DNA from: Bradyrhizobium sp. U87765 SZCCT0048
GTDB lineage: Bacteria; Pseudomonadota; Alphaproteobacteria; Rhizobiales; Xanthobacteraceae
Assembly: GCF_018131225.1 (NCBI RefSeq)
Contig: NZ_JAFCMM010000003.1
Coordinates: 570,001 to 634,000, forward strand
DNA: 64,000 bases
Direction: 5' to 3'
Shown: positions 1 through 8,858 of the stretch, piece after piece
Numbering within the stretch: position 1 is the first letter of the stretch
Layout of the letters: each line of letters starts with the position of its first letter
Made by a program: the position numbers and the translations under genes
Notes under the pieces: generated by a model
The model's database searches: none
What the model was told of the DNA's origin: nothing
What the model saw: the letters and a program-made list of their open reading frames with translations, nothing else

Positions 1-217
1 TATTCTGCGATATTTCGAGGAATCATGGCCGGACGCGACCACCGGATTGCAGCCGTAAGCGCAATTTTTAGTTGCACTCGCAACTCCCCACATTGGCCCG
101 GTAACCTCTTGGGAAGGCCGGTGAAAATCGCAGTCGCTCGCAGCCGCAGCCAGCGCTAGGGTCTCGTAGAGGTCGCGCCCATGCCGGGGCGGCTGTCGGA
201 TCCGGGACAAAGGCCAC
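1..217. other. Upstream region of the sensor kinase gene
   Basis: No gene is supported here. The stretch precedes the sensor kinase start at 218, whose ribosome-binding site is AAAGG a few bases upstream. I found no convincing sigma70 promoter. A short GGGAA...GGTGAAAATC motif near 114-139 recalls part of a cobalamin riboswitch core but the rest of that fold is missing. Confidence 0.4.
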
Positions 218-3200
218 ATGCAGAACTGGGGCGTGATCGCAGTCGCCTTCGGCTACATCGGCCTGCTGTTCGTGATCGCGAGCTATGGCGACCGCCTGTC
301 TCAGGCCCAGCGCGCCCGTGCCGGCCTCCTGATCTACCCGCTTTCGCTGGCGATCTACTGCACGTCGTGGACCTTCTTCGGCTCAATCGGCTTCGCCAGC
401 CGCACCAGCATCGAGTTCCTCGCGATCTATGTCGGGCCCGTGCTGCTGATCGGCTTCTGCACGCCGCTGCTGCTGCGCATCATCCATCTCGCCAAGGCGC
501 ACAATATCACCTCGGTGGCCGATTTCGTCGGCGCCCGCTATGGCAAGAGCCAGGCGGTGGCTGCCACCGCCGCGGTGATCGCGATCATCGGATCGGTGCC
601 TTACATTGCGCTGCAGCTCAAGGCGGTGGCATCGTCGCTGGAGACGATCCTTGGCGAGGATCAGTCGATCGATCTCGCGATCTCGCATATTCCGCTGGTT
701 GGCGACATCGCCCTCGTCGTCACCATCGCCATGGCGCTGTTCGCCGTGCTGTTCGGCACCCGCCAGACCGACGCCACCGAGCACCAGCACGGCCTCGTGC
801 TGGCGGTCGCGGCGGAGTCGATCGTCAAGCTGGTGGTGTTCCTGGTCGCCGGCGCGTTCATCACCTTCCTGATGTTCAGCCCCCACGAGCTCATCGACCG
901 CGCCATGAAGACGCCGGAGGCGGCGCGCGCCATCAACTACGCACCTTCGATCGGCAACTTCGTGACCATGACGGTGCTGTCGTTCTTTGCTGTCATGCTG
1001 CTGCCGCGCCAGTTCCACGTCAGCGTGGTCGAGAATACGCGCGACGCCGAAGTGCGGCGCGCGCGCTGGATGTTTCCGCTTTACCTCGTCGCCATCAACC
1101 TGTTCGTGATCCCGGTCGCGCTCGCCGGCCTCGTCACCTTCCCGTTCGGCGCCATCGACAGCGACATGTATCTTCTGGCGCTGCCGATCGCAGACGGCTC
1201 GAACCTCGTCAGCATCGCGGTGTTCGTCGGCGGCCTGTCGGCATCGACCGCGATGGTCATCGTCGAATGCGTCGCGCTCGCCATCATGGTCTCCAACGAC
1301 CTCGTGGTGCCGCTGATGCTGCGCCGCAGTCCGGCCTGGCGTGACGGCGGCCAGAACTTCGCCGGCTTCCTGCTCAACACCCGGCGCCTTGCGATCTTCG
1401 CCATCATGCTGATGGCATATTGCTACTACCGTGCGCTCGGCAATGCCCAGCTCGCGGCGATCGGCTTGCTGTCGTTCGCCGCCATTGCCCAGCTCGCGCC
1501 ATCGTTTCTGTTCGGTATGGTGTGGCGGCGCGCCACCGCGCGTGGCGCCATCGGCGGCATGGTGGTCGGCTTCATCGTATGGGCGTATACGCTGTTCCTG
1601 CCCAGCCTCTCGGATCTCGGCCCGAACAGCATGATGTGGCTGCAGCACGGCCCGCTCGGCATCGAACTGCTGCGGCCGCAGGCGCTGCTTGGATCGGAGC
1701 TGCCGCCGCTGATGCATGGCGTGCTGTGGAGCCTGTCGCTGAACTGCCTGACCTACGTGCTGCTGTCGCTGATGCGCCAGCCGTCGGCGATCGAGCGCGT
1801 GCAGGCCGATCTTTTCGTACCCAACCAGCTCGCGCCGATGACCCCGAGTTTCCGGCGCTGGCGCACCACGGTCACGGTGCAGGACCTGCTCGGCACCGTC
1901 GCCCAATATCTCGGCCCCGAACGCACACGGCTGGAGTTCGAATCGTTCGCAGGCCTGCAGCGCATCAGCCTCGATCGCAGCGCCCCCGCCGACTTCCGCC
2001 TGCTGCGCCACGCCGAGCACCTGATCGCATCGTCGATCGGCGCGGCGTCCTCACGCGTGGTGATGTCGCTGCTGCTGCGCAAGCGCACGGTGTCGGCCAA
2101 GGCGGCGCTCAAGCTGCTCGACGACGCCCACGCCGCGTTGCACTTCAATCAGGAAATGTTGCAGACCGCGCTCAACCATGTGCGCCAGGGCATCGCCGTT
2201 TTCGATGCCGATCTGCAGCTCATCGTCTCCAACCGCCAGTTCGGCGAACTGCTCGACCTGCCGCCCTACATCTTGCAAAACGGCGTGCCGCTGCGCGACA
2301 TCCTCGAGGTGCTGGACAGCAAGCCGGCGCCAAGCGCCCCCGGCCACAGCCTGATCGAGAAGCGCCTCGCCGCCTACACCGCCGAGGGCGAGCCGTATCT
2401 GGAGCGCCTCGCCGAGCGCAACCTGGTGATCGAGGTGCGCGCCAACCGCATGCCCGGCGGCGCGCTGGTGATCACCTTCTCCGACATCACGCCAAGCGTG
2501 GAGGCCGCCGAAGCGCTCGAGCGCGCCAACGCCTCGCTGGAGAACCGCGTGCGCGAGCGCACCGAGGAACTGACGCGGCTGAATTCAGAACTGGCGCAGG
2601 CGAAGAGCACCGCCGAAGACGCCAACGCCTCCAAGACGCGCTTCCTCGCCGCCGCCAGCCATGACGTGCTGCAGCCGCTGAATGCGGCCCGCCTCTACGT
2701 GACCAGCCTCGTCGAACGCGAACGCGAGCGCGGCGGGGACAATGCGCGCCTCGTCGAGAACATCGACGAATCGCTGGAAGCGATCGAGGATATTCTCGGC
2801 GCGCTGCTCGACATCTCCCGCCTCGACGCCGGCGCCATGACGCCATCGATCTCCAGTTTCAGGATCGGCGACCTGATGCGCTCGCTGGAAATCGAGTTCG
2901 CGCCCGTCGCCCGTGCCAAGGACCTGACGTTGACGTTCATGCCCTGCGCGCTGCCGGTCGAATCCGACCGGGTGCTGCTGCGCCGCCTGCTGCAGAACCT
3001 GATCTCCAACGCCATCAAGTACACCCCGCACGGCCGCGTGCTGGTCGGCTGCCGGCGACGCGGCCGCTCGCTGCAGATCGACATCTACGACACCGGTGTC
3101 GGCATTCCCGTGCAGAAGCGCCGCGAGATCTTCAAGGAGTTTCATCGCCTCGATCAGGGCGCCCGAATCGCGCGCGGCCTTGGCCTCGGACTGTCGATCG

Positions 3201-3739
3201 TGGAGCGCATCGCGCGCGTGCTCAGTCACACCATCGCGATCGACGCCAACCGCAGCGGCGGCTCACGCTTCTCCGTGACGCTGCCGATCGCCTCCGCAAT
3301 TACCTATACCGCCGCGGTGACCAGCGCGACGCCATTGTCGCGCGCGCCGATGAGCGGCACCCGTATCGTCTGCATCGAGAACGATCCGGCGATCCTCGAC
3401 GGCATGAAGACGCTGCTGACCGGCTGGGACGCCCAGGTCATCGCCGCCCTCGACCTGTCCGGCGCCATCGATGCCATCGCGGCCGCGGACGGGCCGATCA
3501 CCGGCCTGCTGGTCGACTACCATCTCGACCGTGGCAACGGCGTCGCCGCGATCCGCGACATCCGCAGCCGCTTCGGCAGGCGGATCCCCGCTATCCTGAT
3601 CACCGCCGACCGCAGTCCTGGCGTTCGGGCCGCCGCAGCCGGCGAAGGTATCGTGGTGCTGAACAAGCCGCTGAAGCCGGCGGCGCTGCGGGCGCTGCTC
3701 GGCCAGTGGCGCGCGCAGCAGATGATCGCCGCCGAATAG
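218..3739 (+). CDS. CrbS-like hybrid sensor histidine kinase with symporter-like N-terminus
   Basis: This 1173-residue membrane protein begins with about 13 hydrophobic segments (residues 1 to about 520) resembling the sodium/solute symporter family. A linker that looks like a STAC domain follows (about 560-650), then a PAS domain (about 655-770) and a short coiled coil. The kinase core has H-box AASHDVLQPLN with His815, N-box NLISNAIKYTP, and G-boxes DTGVGIP and GLGLGLSIVERI. A C-terminal receiver has Asp1100 (LLVDYHLDRG) and a KPLKP lysine motif. This order is that of CrbS/AcsS-type kinases, which in other Proteobacteria control acetate use through a LuxR-type regulator. A matching regulator lies convergently 19 bases downstream, so they likely form one system. 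The signal, and whether the N-terminus still transports, are unknown. Confidence 0.88.
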   Translation: MQNWGVIAVAFGYIGLLFVIASYGDRLSQAQRARAGLLIYPLSLAIYCTSWTFFGSIGFASRTSIEFLAIYVGPVLLIGFCTPLLLRIIHLAKAHNITSVADFVGARYGKSQAVAATAAVIAIIGSVPYIALQLKAVASSLETILGEDQSIDLAISHIPLVGDIALVVTIAMALFAVLFGTRQTDATEHQHGLVLAVAAESIVKLVVFLVAGAFITFLMFSPHELIDRAMKTPEAARAINYAPSIGNFVTMTVLSFFAVMLLPRQFHVSVVENTRDAEVRRARWMFPLYLVAINLFVIPVALAGLVTFPFGAIDSDMYLLALPIADGSNLVSIAVFVGGLSASTAMVIVECVALAIMVSNDLVVPLMLRRSPAWRDGGQNFAGFLLNTRRLAIFAIMLMAYCYYRALGNAQLAAIGLLSFAAIAQLAPSFLFGMVWRRATARGAIGGMVVGFIVWAYTLFLPSLSDLGPNSMMWLQHGPLGIELLRPQALLGSELPPLMHGVLWSLSLNCLTYVLLSLMRQPSAIERVQADLFVPNQLAPMTPSFRRWRTTVTVQDLLGTVAQYLGPERTRLEFESFAGLQRISLDRSAPADFRLLRHAEHLIASSIGAASSRVVMSLLLRKRTVSAKAALKLLDDAHAALHFNQEMLQTALNHVRQGIAVFDADLQLIVSNRQFGELLDLPPYILQNGVPLRDILEVLDSKPAPSAPGHSLIEKRLAAYTAEGEPYLERLAERNLVIEVRANRMPGGALVITFSDITPSVEAAEALERANASLENRVRERTEELTRLNSELAQAKSTAEDANASKTRFLAAASHDVLQPLNAARLYVTSLVERERERGGDNARLVENIDESLEAIEDILGALLDISRLDAGAMTPSISSFRIGDLMRSLEIEFAPVARAKDLTLTFMPCALPVESDRVLLRRLLQNLISNAIKYTPHGRVLVGCRRRGRSLQIDIYDTGVGIPVQKRREIFKEFHRLDQGARIARGLGLGLSIVERIARVLSHTIAIDANRSGGSRFSVTLPIASAITYTAAVTSATPLSRAPMSGTRIVCIENDPAILDGMKTLLTGWDAQVIAALDLSGAIDAIAAADGPITGLLVDYHLDRGNGVAAIRDIRSRFGRRIPAILITADRSPGVRAAAAGEGIVVLNKPLKPAALRALLGQWRAQQMIAAE

Positions 3740-3758
3740 CCGCCGCGCCGAACGGCGT

Positions 3759-4445
3759 TCAGGACGCGGGCGCGTCGCCGCCGCGCCACTGGGCGCCGGA
3801 AATCCTGGCCGCGGCAATCACCGCCTGGGTCCTGCTCTCGACCCCGAGCTTCTGCAGAATCGCGGACACATGGGCCTTGATGGTCGCCTCCGACACGCCG
3901 AGCTCGTAGGCGATCTGCTTGTTGAGCAGTCCCTCCGACAGCATCATCAGCACCCGGACCTGCTGCGGCGTCAGCGTCACGAGACGGTCGCGCAGCCTGG
4001 TCATATCCGGATCGCCGGCGCCGCCGAGATCGACATCGGCCGGAATCCAGACATCGCCTGCCATCACCTTGGCGATCGCCGCGCGCAAGGTATCGACGCC
4101 AAAGCGCTTGGGAATGAAACCCGACGCGCCGAAATCCATCGAGCGCCGGATCGTGCCGGCGTCGTCGCTGGCGGACACGATCACCACCGGAACCGCCGGA
4201 TACTGCGCGCGCAGGTAGATCAACCCGGAGAAACCGCTGATGCCGGGCATGCTGAGATCGAGCAGGATGAGGTCGACGTCGGCATCCTGCTCGAGCCGTC
4301 CGGTCAGTTCCTGGAAGGTGCCGGCTTCGTCGATCGTCGCATCCGGCAGAACGCTGGCGACCGCTTCGCGCAACGCGCCGCGAAACAGGGGATGATCGTC
4401 GGCGATCACGATGCGGGTGGTGCTGGATGCGGTCATCGAAGCCAT
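3759..4445 (-). CDS. LuxR/NarL-type response regulator (CrbR-like)
   Basis: A 228-residue cytoplasmic response regulator. The receiver domain fills residues 10-130, with the acidic pair ADD near residue 16 and phosphoacceptor Asp63 in LLLDLSMPG. A LuxR-type helix-turn-helix occupies about 150-210 (LTPQQVRVL...GLLNKQIAYELGVSEATIKAHVS). It converges on the hybrid kinase gene with an 18-base gap, and its 5' side faces the MFS transporter gene, so the kinase, regulator and transporter plausibly form one regulon. An in-frame ATG three codons downstream (4436) is an equally possible start, and neither has a strong ribosome-binding site. Identification as the kinase's partner is by context and family architecture, not proof. 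Confidence 0.85.
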   Translation of the reverse strand: MASMTASSTTRIVIADDHPLFRGALREAVASVLPDATIDEAGTFQELTGRLEQDADVDLILLDLSMPGISGFSGLIYLRAQYPAVPVVIVSASDDAGTIRRSMDFGASGFIPKRFGVDTLRAAIAKVMAGDVWIPADVDLGGAGDPDMTRLRDRLVTLTPQQVRVLMMLSEGLLNKQIAYELGVSEATIKAHVSAILQKLGVESRTQAVIAAARISGAQWRGGDAPAS

Positions 4446-4468
4446 CAGCGAAAGAAGAACACGTTCCT

Positions 4469-4483
4469 GATCTGTCGCAGATC
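4469..4483. promoter_or_regulatory. 15-bp perfect palindrome upstream of the response regulator
   Basis: GATCTG-TCG-CAGATC is a perfect 6-3-6 inverted repeat 24 bases before the response-regulator start, in the divergent gap shared with the MFS transporter. It could be an operator or part of an mRNA leader hairpin; no binding protein can be assigned. Confidence 0.4.
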
Positions 4484-4601
4484 AAAAGCAAAAGCAAATG
4501 TTTAACGCACTTGCGATTGTTCACCGGCAGGCCTGCCGTTGCAAGACCGCCGGCGCGCCGGACGCTGCGCGCAGTTAATTCAGGCGCGGCGACCGACAGG
4601 T

Positions 4602-4627
4602 TTTGTGCGTCGCAAAAGCGACATGCA
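4602..4627. promoter_or_regulatory. Extended inverted repeat upstream of the MFS transporter
   Basis: TGTGC-GTCGC, loop AAAA, GCGAC-AT-GCACA forms a ten-pair hairpin with a two-base bulge, about 145 bases before the transporter start. It is either an operator for the neighbouring response regulator or an mRNA leader structure. The rest of the 327-base gap (4446-4772) shows AAAAGC repeats near 4484-4500 and nothing else recognised. Confidence 0.35.
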
Positions 4628-4772
4628 CAGCAGCGCCCACAGGGGCCGAAAGTCGTATTGGGCCCGATTTCGTGCCAGTGCTAACTTCCCCTCGATTTGT
4701 CGCGCCCATGAGACAGCCAATGTCCGGAGCGCGGAGAGACGCTGCAATCAGCCAGATCGGGGGAAACACATT

Positions 4773-6440
4773 ATGACGACAACGACCATCGCGCCTGCCA
4801 GATCCGAGGGAATGACGAAGGACGAACGCTTCGTCATCTTCGCGTCCTCGCTCGGCACCGTCTTCGAGTGGTACGATTTCTATCTCTACGGCTCGCTCGC
4901 CGGCATCATCGGGGCGCAATTCTTCAGCGCCTATCCGGAAGGCACGCGCAACATCTTCGCTCTGCTGGCCTTCGCCGCGGGCTTCCTGGTCCGCCCGTTC
5001 GGCGCCATCGTGTTCGGCCGTGTCGGCGACATCGTCGGCCGCAAGTACACCTTCCTCGTCACCATTCTCATCATGGGTCTGTCGACCTTCATCGTCGGCC
5101 TGCTGCCCAACGCCGCGACCATCGGCATCGCGGCCCCGATCATCCTGATCGCGCTGCGCCTGCTGCAGGGCCTCGCGCTCGGCGGTGAGTACGGCGGCGC
5201 GGCGACCTACGTCGCCGAACACTCGCCCCACGGCAAGCGCGGGTTCTACACCTCGTTCATCCAGACCACCGCGACGCTGGGCCTGTTCCTGTCGCTGCTG
5301 GTGATCCTGTTCACCCGCACGTTCACCGGCGAAACCGATTTCGCTGCGTGGGGCTGGCGCATTCCGTTCCTGGTGTCGGTGCTGCTGCTCGGCGTCTCGG
5401 TCTGGATCCGTATGCGCCTCAACGAGTCGCCGGTGTTCCAGCGCATGAAGGAAGAAGGCAAGACCTCCAAGGCGCCGCTCACTGAGGCGTTCGGCACCTG
5501 GAGCAACGCCAAGATCGTGATCCTGGCCCTGATCGGTCTCACCATGGGCCAGGCCGTGATCTGGTACACGGGCCAGTTCTATGCCCTGTTCTTCCTGCAA
5601 TCGATCCTGAAGGTTGACGGCTACACCGCGAACCTGCTGATCGCCTGGTCGCTGTTGCTCGGCACCGGCTTCTTCCTGTTCTTCGGAGCGCTGTCGGACC
5701 GCATCGGCCGCAAGCCGATCATCATGGCCGGCTGCATCATCGGTGCCCTGACGCTGTTCCCGATCTTCAAGATGATCTCGAGCAACGCCAATCCGGCGCT
5801 GGAGAAGGCCTACGAGACCGTCAAGGTCCAGGTGGTGGCCGATCCCGCCAAGTGCGGCGACCTGTTCAACCCGGTCGGCACCCGCGTGTTCAGCGCACCG
5901 TGCGATACGGCCCGCTCGTTCCTGGCGTCATCGTCGGTGAAGTACTCGACCGTCGACGCACCGGCCGGCGCGCCCGTGAAGATCATGGTCAACGACAAGG
6001 AAGTGCCCTACTCGGACGCCAAGACCTCGAACCCGGCGATCACCGCCGCGGTGCTGGCCGCCGGCTATCCGAAGCCGGGCGACGCGGGCATCGTGAAGAT
6101 GGCGCATCCGTTCGACATCTTCCGCCCGCAGGTTGCGGCCACCATCGGCCTGCTGTTCATCCTGGTGCTCTACGTCACCATGGTCTACGGACCGATCGCC
6201 GCCATGCTGGTCGAACTGTTCCCGACCCGCATCCGCTACACGTCGATGTCGCTGCCCTACCACATCGGCAACGGCTGGTTCGGTGGCCTGCTGCCGGCGA
6301 CCGCGTTCGCGATCGTCGCCTCGACCGGAGATATCTACTCCGGCCTCTGGTACCCGGTGATCTTCGCCGCGATCACCTTCGTGATCGGCGTGCTGTTCGT
6401 GCCGGAAACCAAGGACGTCGACATCACCGAACACGACTGA
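4773..6440 (+). CDS. MFS transporter, metabolite:H+ symporter (MHS) type
   Basis: A 555-residue inner-membrane transporter. The start is MTTTTIAPAR behind GGGGGAAA. The N-terminal GTVFEWYDFYLYG and the loop GRVGDIVGRK are hallmarks of the MHS branch of the major facilitator superfamily, which includes proton-coupled carriers of small organic acids and osmolytes. It is longer than the usual 430-450 residues because a soluble insert of about 115 residues (about 335-450, with two cysteines near 361 and 376) lies before the last transmembrane helices. The late motif NGWFGGLLPATAFAI is well preserved. It lies beside a CrbS/CrbR-like system, so a carboxylate such as acetate is a reasonable guess, but the substrate cannot be read from the sequence. 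Two tandem hairpins terminate it. Confidence 0.85.
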   Translation: MTTTTIAPARSEGMTKDERFVIFASSLGTVFEWYDFYLYGSLAGIIGAQFFSAYPEGTRNIFALLAFAAGFLVRPFGAIVFGRVGDIVGRKYTFLVTILIMGLSTFIVGLLPNAATIGIAAPIILIALRLLQGLALGGEYGGAATYVAEHSPHGKRGFYTSFIQTTATLGLFLSLLVILFTRTFTGETDFAAWGWRIPFLVSVLLLGVSVWIRMRLNESPVFQRMKEEGKTSKAPLTEAFGTWSNAKIVILALIGLTMGQAVIWYTGQFYALFFLQSILKVDGYTANLLIAWSLLLGTGFFLFFGALSDRIGRKPIIMAGCIIGALTLFPIFKMISSNANPALEKAYETVKVQVVADPAKCGDLFNPVGTRVFSAPCDTARSFLASSSVKYSTVDAPAGAPVKIMVNDKEVPYSDAKTSNPAITAAVLAAGYPKPGDAGIVKMAHPFDIFRPQVAATIGLLFILVLYVTMVYGPIAAMLVELFPTRIRYTSMSLPYHIGNGWFGGLLPATAFAIVASTGDIYSGLWYPVIFAAITFVIGVLFVPETKDVDITEHD

Positions 6441-6449
6441 TGTCCGCAT

Positions 6450-6515
6450 GCGGGGCGGTCCGTCCGCCCCGCTGCATTCTCCCCGGCCGCGCTCACCGCG
6501 CGGCCGTTTTCTTTT
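6450..6515 (+). terminator. Tandem hairpins ending the MFS gene
   Basis: Two perfect 9-bp hairpins follow the stop codon: GCGGGGCGG/CCGCCCCGC at 6450-6472, and CGGCCGCGC/GCGCGGCCG at 6484-6506. The second is followed by TTTTCTTTT, a typical rho-independent terminator. Confidence 0.85.
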
Positions 6516-6541
6516 GTAGACGGAAGGCGCGGCCGCCGCGC

Positions 6542-7009
6542 TCAGCCTGCGCAGGCACCGATGAATTGCAGCACGACCTCGCGACGGTGTGGATCGGCGC
6601 GGTGCTCGATCAGATAGATCGCCTGCCAGGTGCCCAGCGCGAGGCGGCCCGCCGCCACTGGCACCTGCAGCGACGTCGCCGTCAGCATGGTCTTCACATG
6701 GGCGGGCATGTCGTCGGGACCTTCGGTGTCATGGCTCCATCCAGCCCCCTCGGGCGCGAGGCGGTCGAGCGCCATCATCAGGTCGTCACGCACCGACGGA
6801 TCGACATTCTCCTGGATCGTCAGCGATGCCGAGGTATGACGCACAAACAGCGTCAGCAGGCCATCCTGCGCGCCACAATCGGCGACGAAACGCGCCGTGT
6901 CAGCGGTCAGGTCGCTGAAGCCGGCTCTGCGGGTCGCAACCGAGAGGGTCGCGGTGGCGACGGCATTGACCCGTGCCGTACGGATTGCCGACAGGCGAGG
7001 TGCATTCAT
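6542..7009 (-). CDS. yjbQ: YjbQ/UPF0047 family protein
   Basis: A 155-residue cytoplasmic protein with the complete YjbQ signature: HTSASLTIQENVDP at residues 58-71, HDTEGPDDMPAHVK (94-107) and LGTWQAIYLIEHR (about 125-137). The conserved histidines and acidic residues form the family's metal-binding pocket. E. coli YjbQ has a weak thiamine-phosphate-synthase-like activity and its true role is uncertain. The gene is convergent with the MFS gene and lies downstream of a secreted coiled-coil protein in the same orientation, about 40 bases after that gene's start-distal end. Length is normal for the family and nothing is missing. Confidence 0.88.
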   Translation of the reverse strand: MNAPRLSAIRTARVNAVATATLSVATRRAGFSDLTADTARFVADCGAQDGLLTLFVRHTSASLTIQENVDPSVRDDLMMALDRLAPEGAGWSHDTEGPDDMPAHVKTMLTATSLQVPVAAGRLALGTWQAIYLIEHRADPHRREVVLQFIGACAG

Positions 7010-7052
7010 GGCATACTCCGATCCGACACCGGCCGAACTCTTCTGATCGGCT

Positions 7053-7949
7053 TCACTCGGACTTGCGCGCAGCGTCGGCTTTCATGCGCGCGGCTAGGTC
7101 ACGCAACTGCTTCCAGGCCCGCTCCACCACGCCCTTCTGCCGCTCGAAGGCCTGCGGATCCGTCGCCTGCGCATCGGCCGGCTTGTCCGCGTTCTTGTTG
7201 CCCGCGGGCGCCTTCACCGCCTCGCTGCTCTGCGGCTCGGTGACGAGCAGATCGCCCTTCGGCGCGACGGCCGCAGGCGTCGCCGTGTCGACCTTGCTCA
7301 TGTCGGCCTTGCCGACGATCTTGCTGGATGCGGCGCTGTCGCCGGTCTTGCCGGGCGCCTGCGATCCGGCCGGTGCCGGCGCGATTGATCCGGTCACCGC
7401 CGGCGCCTGATCGCGCGCGGCCAACTCTTTCGACAGGCGCGCGGTCTCGACGCGCAGGCGTGCGGCCTCATCCCGCAGCCGCGCCATCTCGTCCTTGAGC
7501 TGCGCGGTCTCCGCCTGGAGACGCATGATATCGGCGCGACCGGCATCGGCCGCGCGATCCTCGACATGCGGCATAACTGGGGATTGCGCGTTTTGAGCAG
7601 GCTGAGCCACCTGCGGCAGTGGCTCGATCGCCGGATCGGCAGCGACCGAATCCGGCTGCGCCCGCGGCGGCTTCGGCAATGCCGGCTCGGCTGCTGCCTG
7701 CGGCTGCACGGGCCCGGCCTTCGGCCGCGCCGGCCGGCTCTCGAACGCCTCCGCCGCCGCGCGACCGCTGCGAGACGGCGCCGAACACGAACCACTTTGG
7801 GCGCCGTCGAGGCGCAGCACGCCATCAGCTCCCGGTGCGAACACCGCGCAAGGCTCGAGCGCGACAGCCACTCCCGACATCAGGACACATGCCGCCGTGG
7901 CGGCAGGAAGAGAACGCATGGCACGGCGGCCATGCAGGCGGCGAAGCAC
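7053..7949 (-). CDS. Secreted proline/alanine-rich coiled-coil protein
   Basis: A 298-residue protein of unknown function. A GTG start at 7949 is chosen because GAGGAG lies seven bases upstream; an ATG at 7919 would give a cleaner signal peptide (MRSLPAATAACVLMSG). After the signal region come a short cysteine-containing segment (LEPCAVF; GSCSAPS), a proline/alanine-rich tract (about 60-125) and a clear coiled coil (about 135-175, repeated LKDEMARLRDEAARLRVE heptads). A low-complexity tail rich in A, P, K and S follows. It starts 11 bases after the DsbA-like gene, so the two are probably co-transcribed. No catalytic motif is visible; an envelope scaffold role is only a guess. Confidence 0.72.
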   Translation of the reverse strand: MLRRLHGRRAMRSLPAATAACVLMSGVAVALEPCAVFAPGADGVLRLDGAQSGSCSAPSRSGRAAAEAFESRPARPKAGPVQPQAAAEPALPKPPRAQPDSVAADPAIEPLPQVAQPAQNAQSPVMPHVEDRAADAGRADIMRLQAETAQLKDEMARLRDEAARLRVETARLSKELAARDQAPAVTGSIAPAPAGSQAPGKTGDSAASSKIVGKADMSKVDTATPAAVAPKGDLLVTEPQSSEAVKAPAGNKNADKPADAQATDPQAFERQKGVVERAWKQLRDLAARMKADAARKSE

Positions 7950-7960
7950 GACGGTACTCC

Positions 7961-8584
7961 TCAGACGTCGGGGCGATAGGGCTGGCGCTGCGATTTCAAC
8001 GCATCGGCCAGCAGTTCGATCCGGTCTTGCCCCCAGAACACCTCGCCGTCCAGCACATAGACCGGCGAGCCGAAGACGTCGGCCGCCACTGCCTCGTCGC
8101 GATTACGGGCGTACCGCGCGGCGATGTCGCCATCGCCCGCACGCACGAGCAGGTCCCGGCCTGGCAGACCCGCCGCATCCGCGAGCGCTTCCAAAACCTG
8201 TGGATCACCGAGATTGCGCTGCTCCTCCCAGATCGCGGGGAAGGCGCGCTGCAGGAACGGATCGGGATCATGGCCGGCATCCAGGATGGCAATGACCAGC
8301 TGATCGGCCAGCGTCGCGTTGAAAGGCCAGTACGGGGGACGGATGTCGAACGACAAACCGCGCTTGTCACGCCAGCGCTGCAGCTCCAGCAGGCGGTAGC
8401 GCTGACGTACCGGATGGCGCTTGGCGAGCGGCAGCCCGCCGGTCTCCGAGAACAGGTCGACCAGCATCACGGGCTTATGATTTACCTTGCAATCATAATC
8501 ACTTACGACGCGTCGAAAGGCCTTGTGGCCAATATAGGCCCAGGGCGACTGGACCGAAAAATAGTAGTCGATCTGACGTGGCAT
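7961..8584 (-). CDS. 2-hydroxychromene-2-carboxylate isomerase / DsbA-like protein
   Basis: A 207-residue thioredoxin-fold protein of the kappa-class glutathione transferase/HCCA isomerase group. It begins MPRQIDYYFSVQSPWAYIG, where the serine in SPWAYIG stands where DsbA has its catalytic cysteine; this is the isomerase-type active site that uses bound glutathione. A helical insertion fills the middle, and the C-terminal GSPVYVLDGEVFWGQDRIE is the conserved cis-proline and substrate-side motif. The reading frame stays open to 8716, but family alignment favours ATG 8584. HCCA isomerase acts in naphthalene breakdown; here, without such genes nearby, the substrate is unknown. Confidence 0.85.
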   Translation of the reverse strand: MPRQIDYYFSVQSPWAYIGHKAFRRVVSDYDCKVNHKPVMLVDLFSETGGLPLAKRHPVRQRYRLLELQRWRDKRGLSFDIRPPYWPFNATLADQLVIAILDAGHDPDPFLQRAFPAIWEEQRNLGDPQVLEALADAAGLPGRDLLVRAGDGDIAARYARNRDEAVAADVFGSPVYVLDGEVFWGQDRIELLADALKSQRQPYRPDV

Positions 8585-8761
8585 ATCGGTGTCCGCAATC
8601 CGCGATGATGCAATGACGATCATCCCAACAGAGCCTCCCGCAGCCCGCAAGGCGGATGTTGCAGGGGGCTGTTCTCGCGTTGCGGCATCGTCCTGCTGCC
8701 GATCGTCGCGAGGCAAATTTAGATCAACTATATCAATGCGATAATAGGTGATTACGACTTC

Positions 8762-8790
8762 TTGACTTGCCAGAGGGTGGTCAGTATGGT
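8762..8790 (+). promoter_or_regulatory. Sigma70-type promoter of the F0 ATP synthase operon
   Basis: TTGACT at 8762-8767, a 17-base spacer and TATGGT at 8785-8790 give a near-consensus promoter about 70 bases before atpI. No other promoter is apparent before the terminator after atpF, so it probably drives the whole operon. Confidence 0.7.
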
Positions 8791-8858
8791 CCGCGCGGTT
8801 TCGTGGGTGGCGGGGCGTTTATTTCAATCGCGCACGTGTGCTTAGGGTGTCGACGACG

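Noticed and set aside
96..175. Cobalamin-riboswitch-like core (GGGAA...GGTGAAAATC) upstream of the sensor kinase
   Set aside because: The CCCGCNACTGT segment and the B12-box partners are missing, and the downstream gene has no link to cobalamin.
181..1344. Alternative frame starting at 181
   Set aside because: It overlaps the sensor kinase N-terminus out of frame and is arginine-rich noise.
8585..8716. N-terminal extension of the DsbA-like protein
   Set aside because: Family alignment starts at MPRQIDYYFSVQSP; the upstream part is unordered and lies in the control region of the ATP synthase operon.
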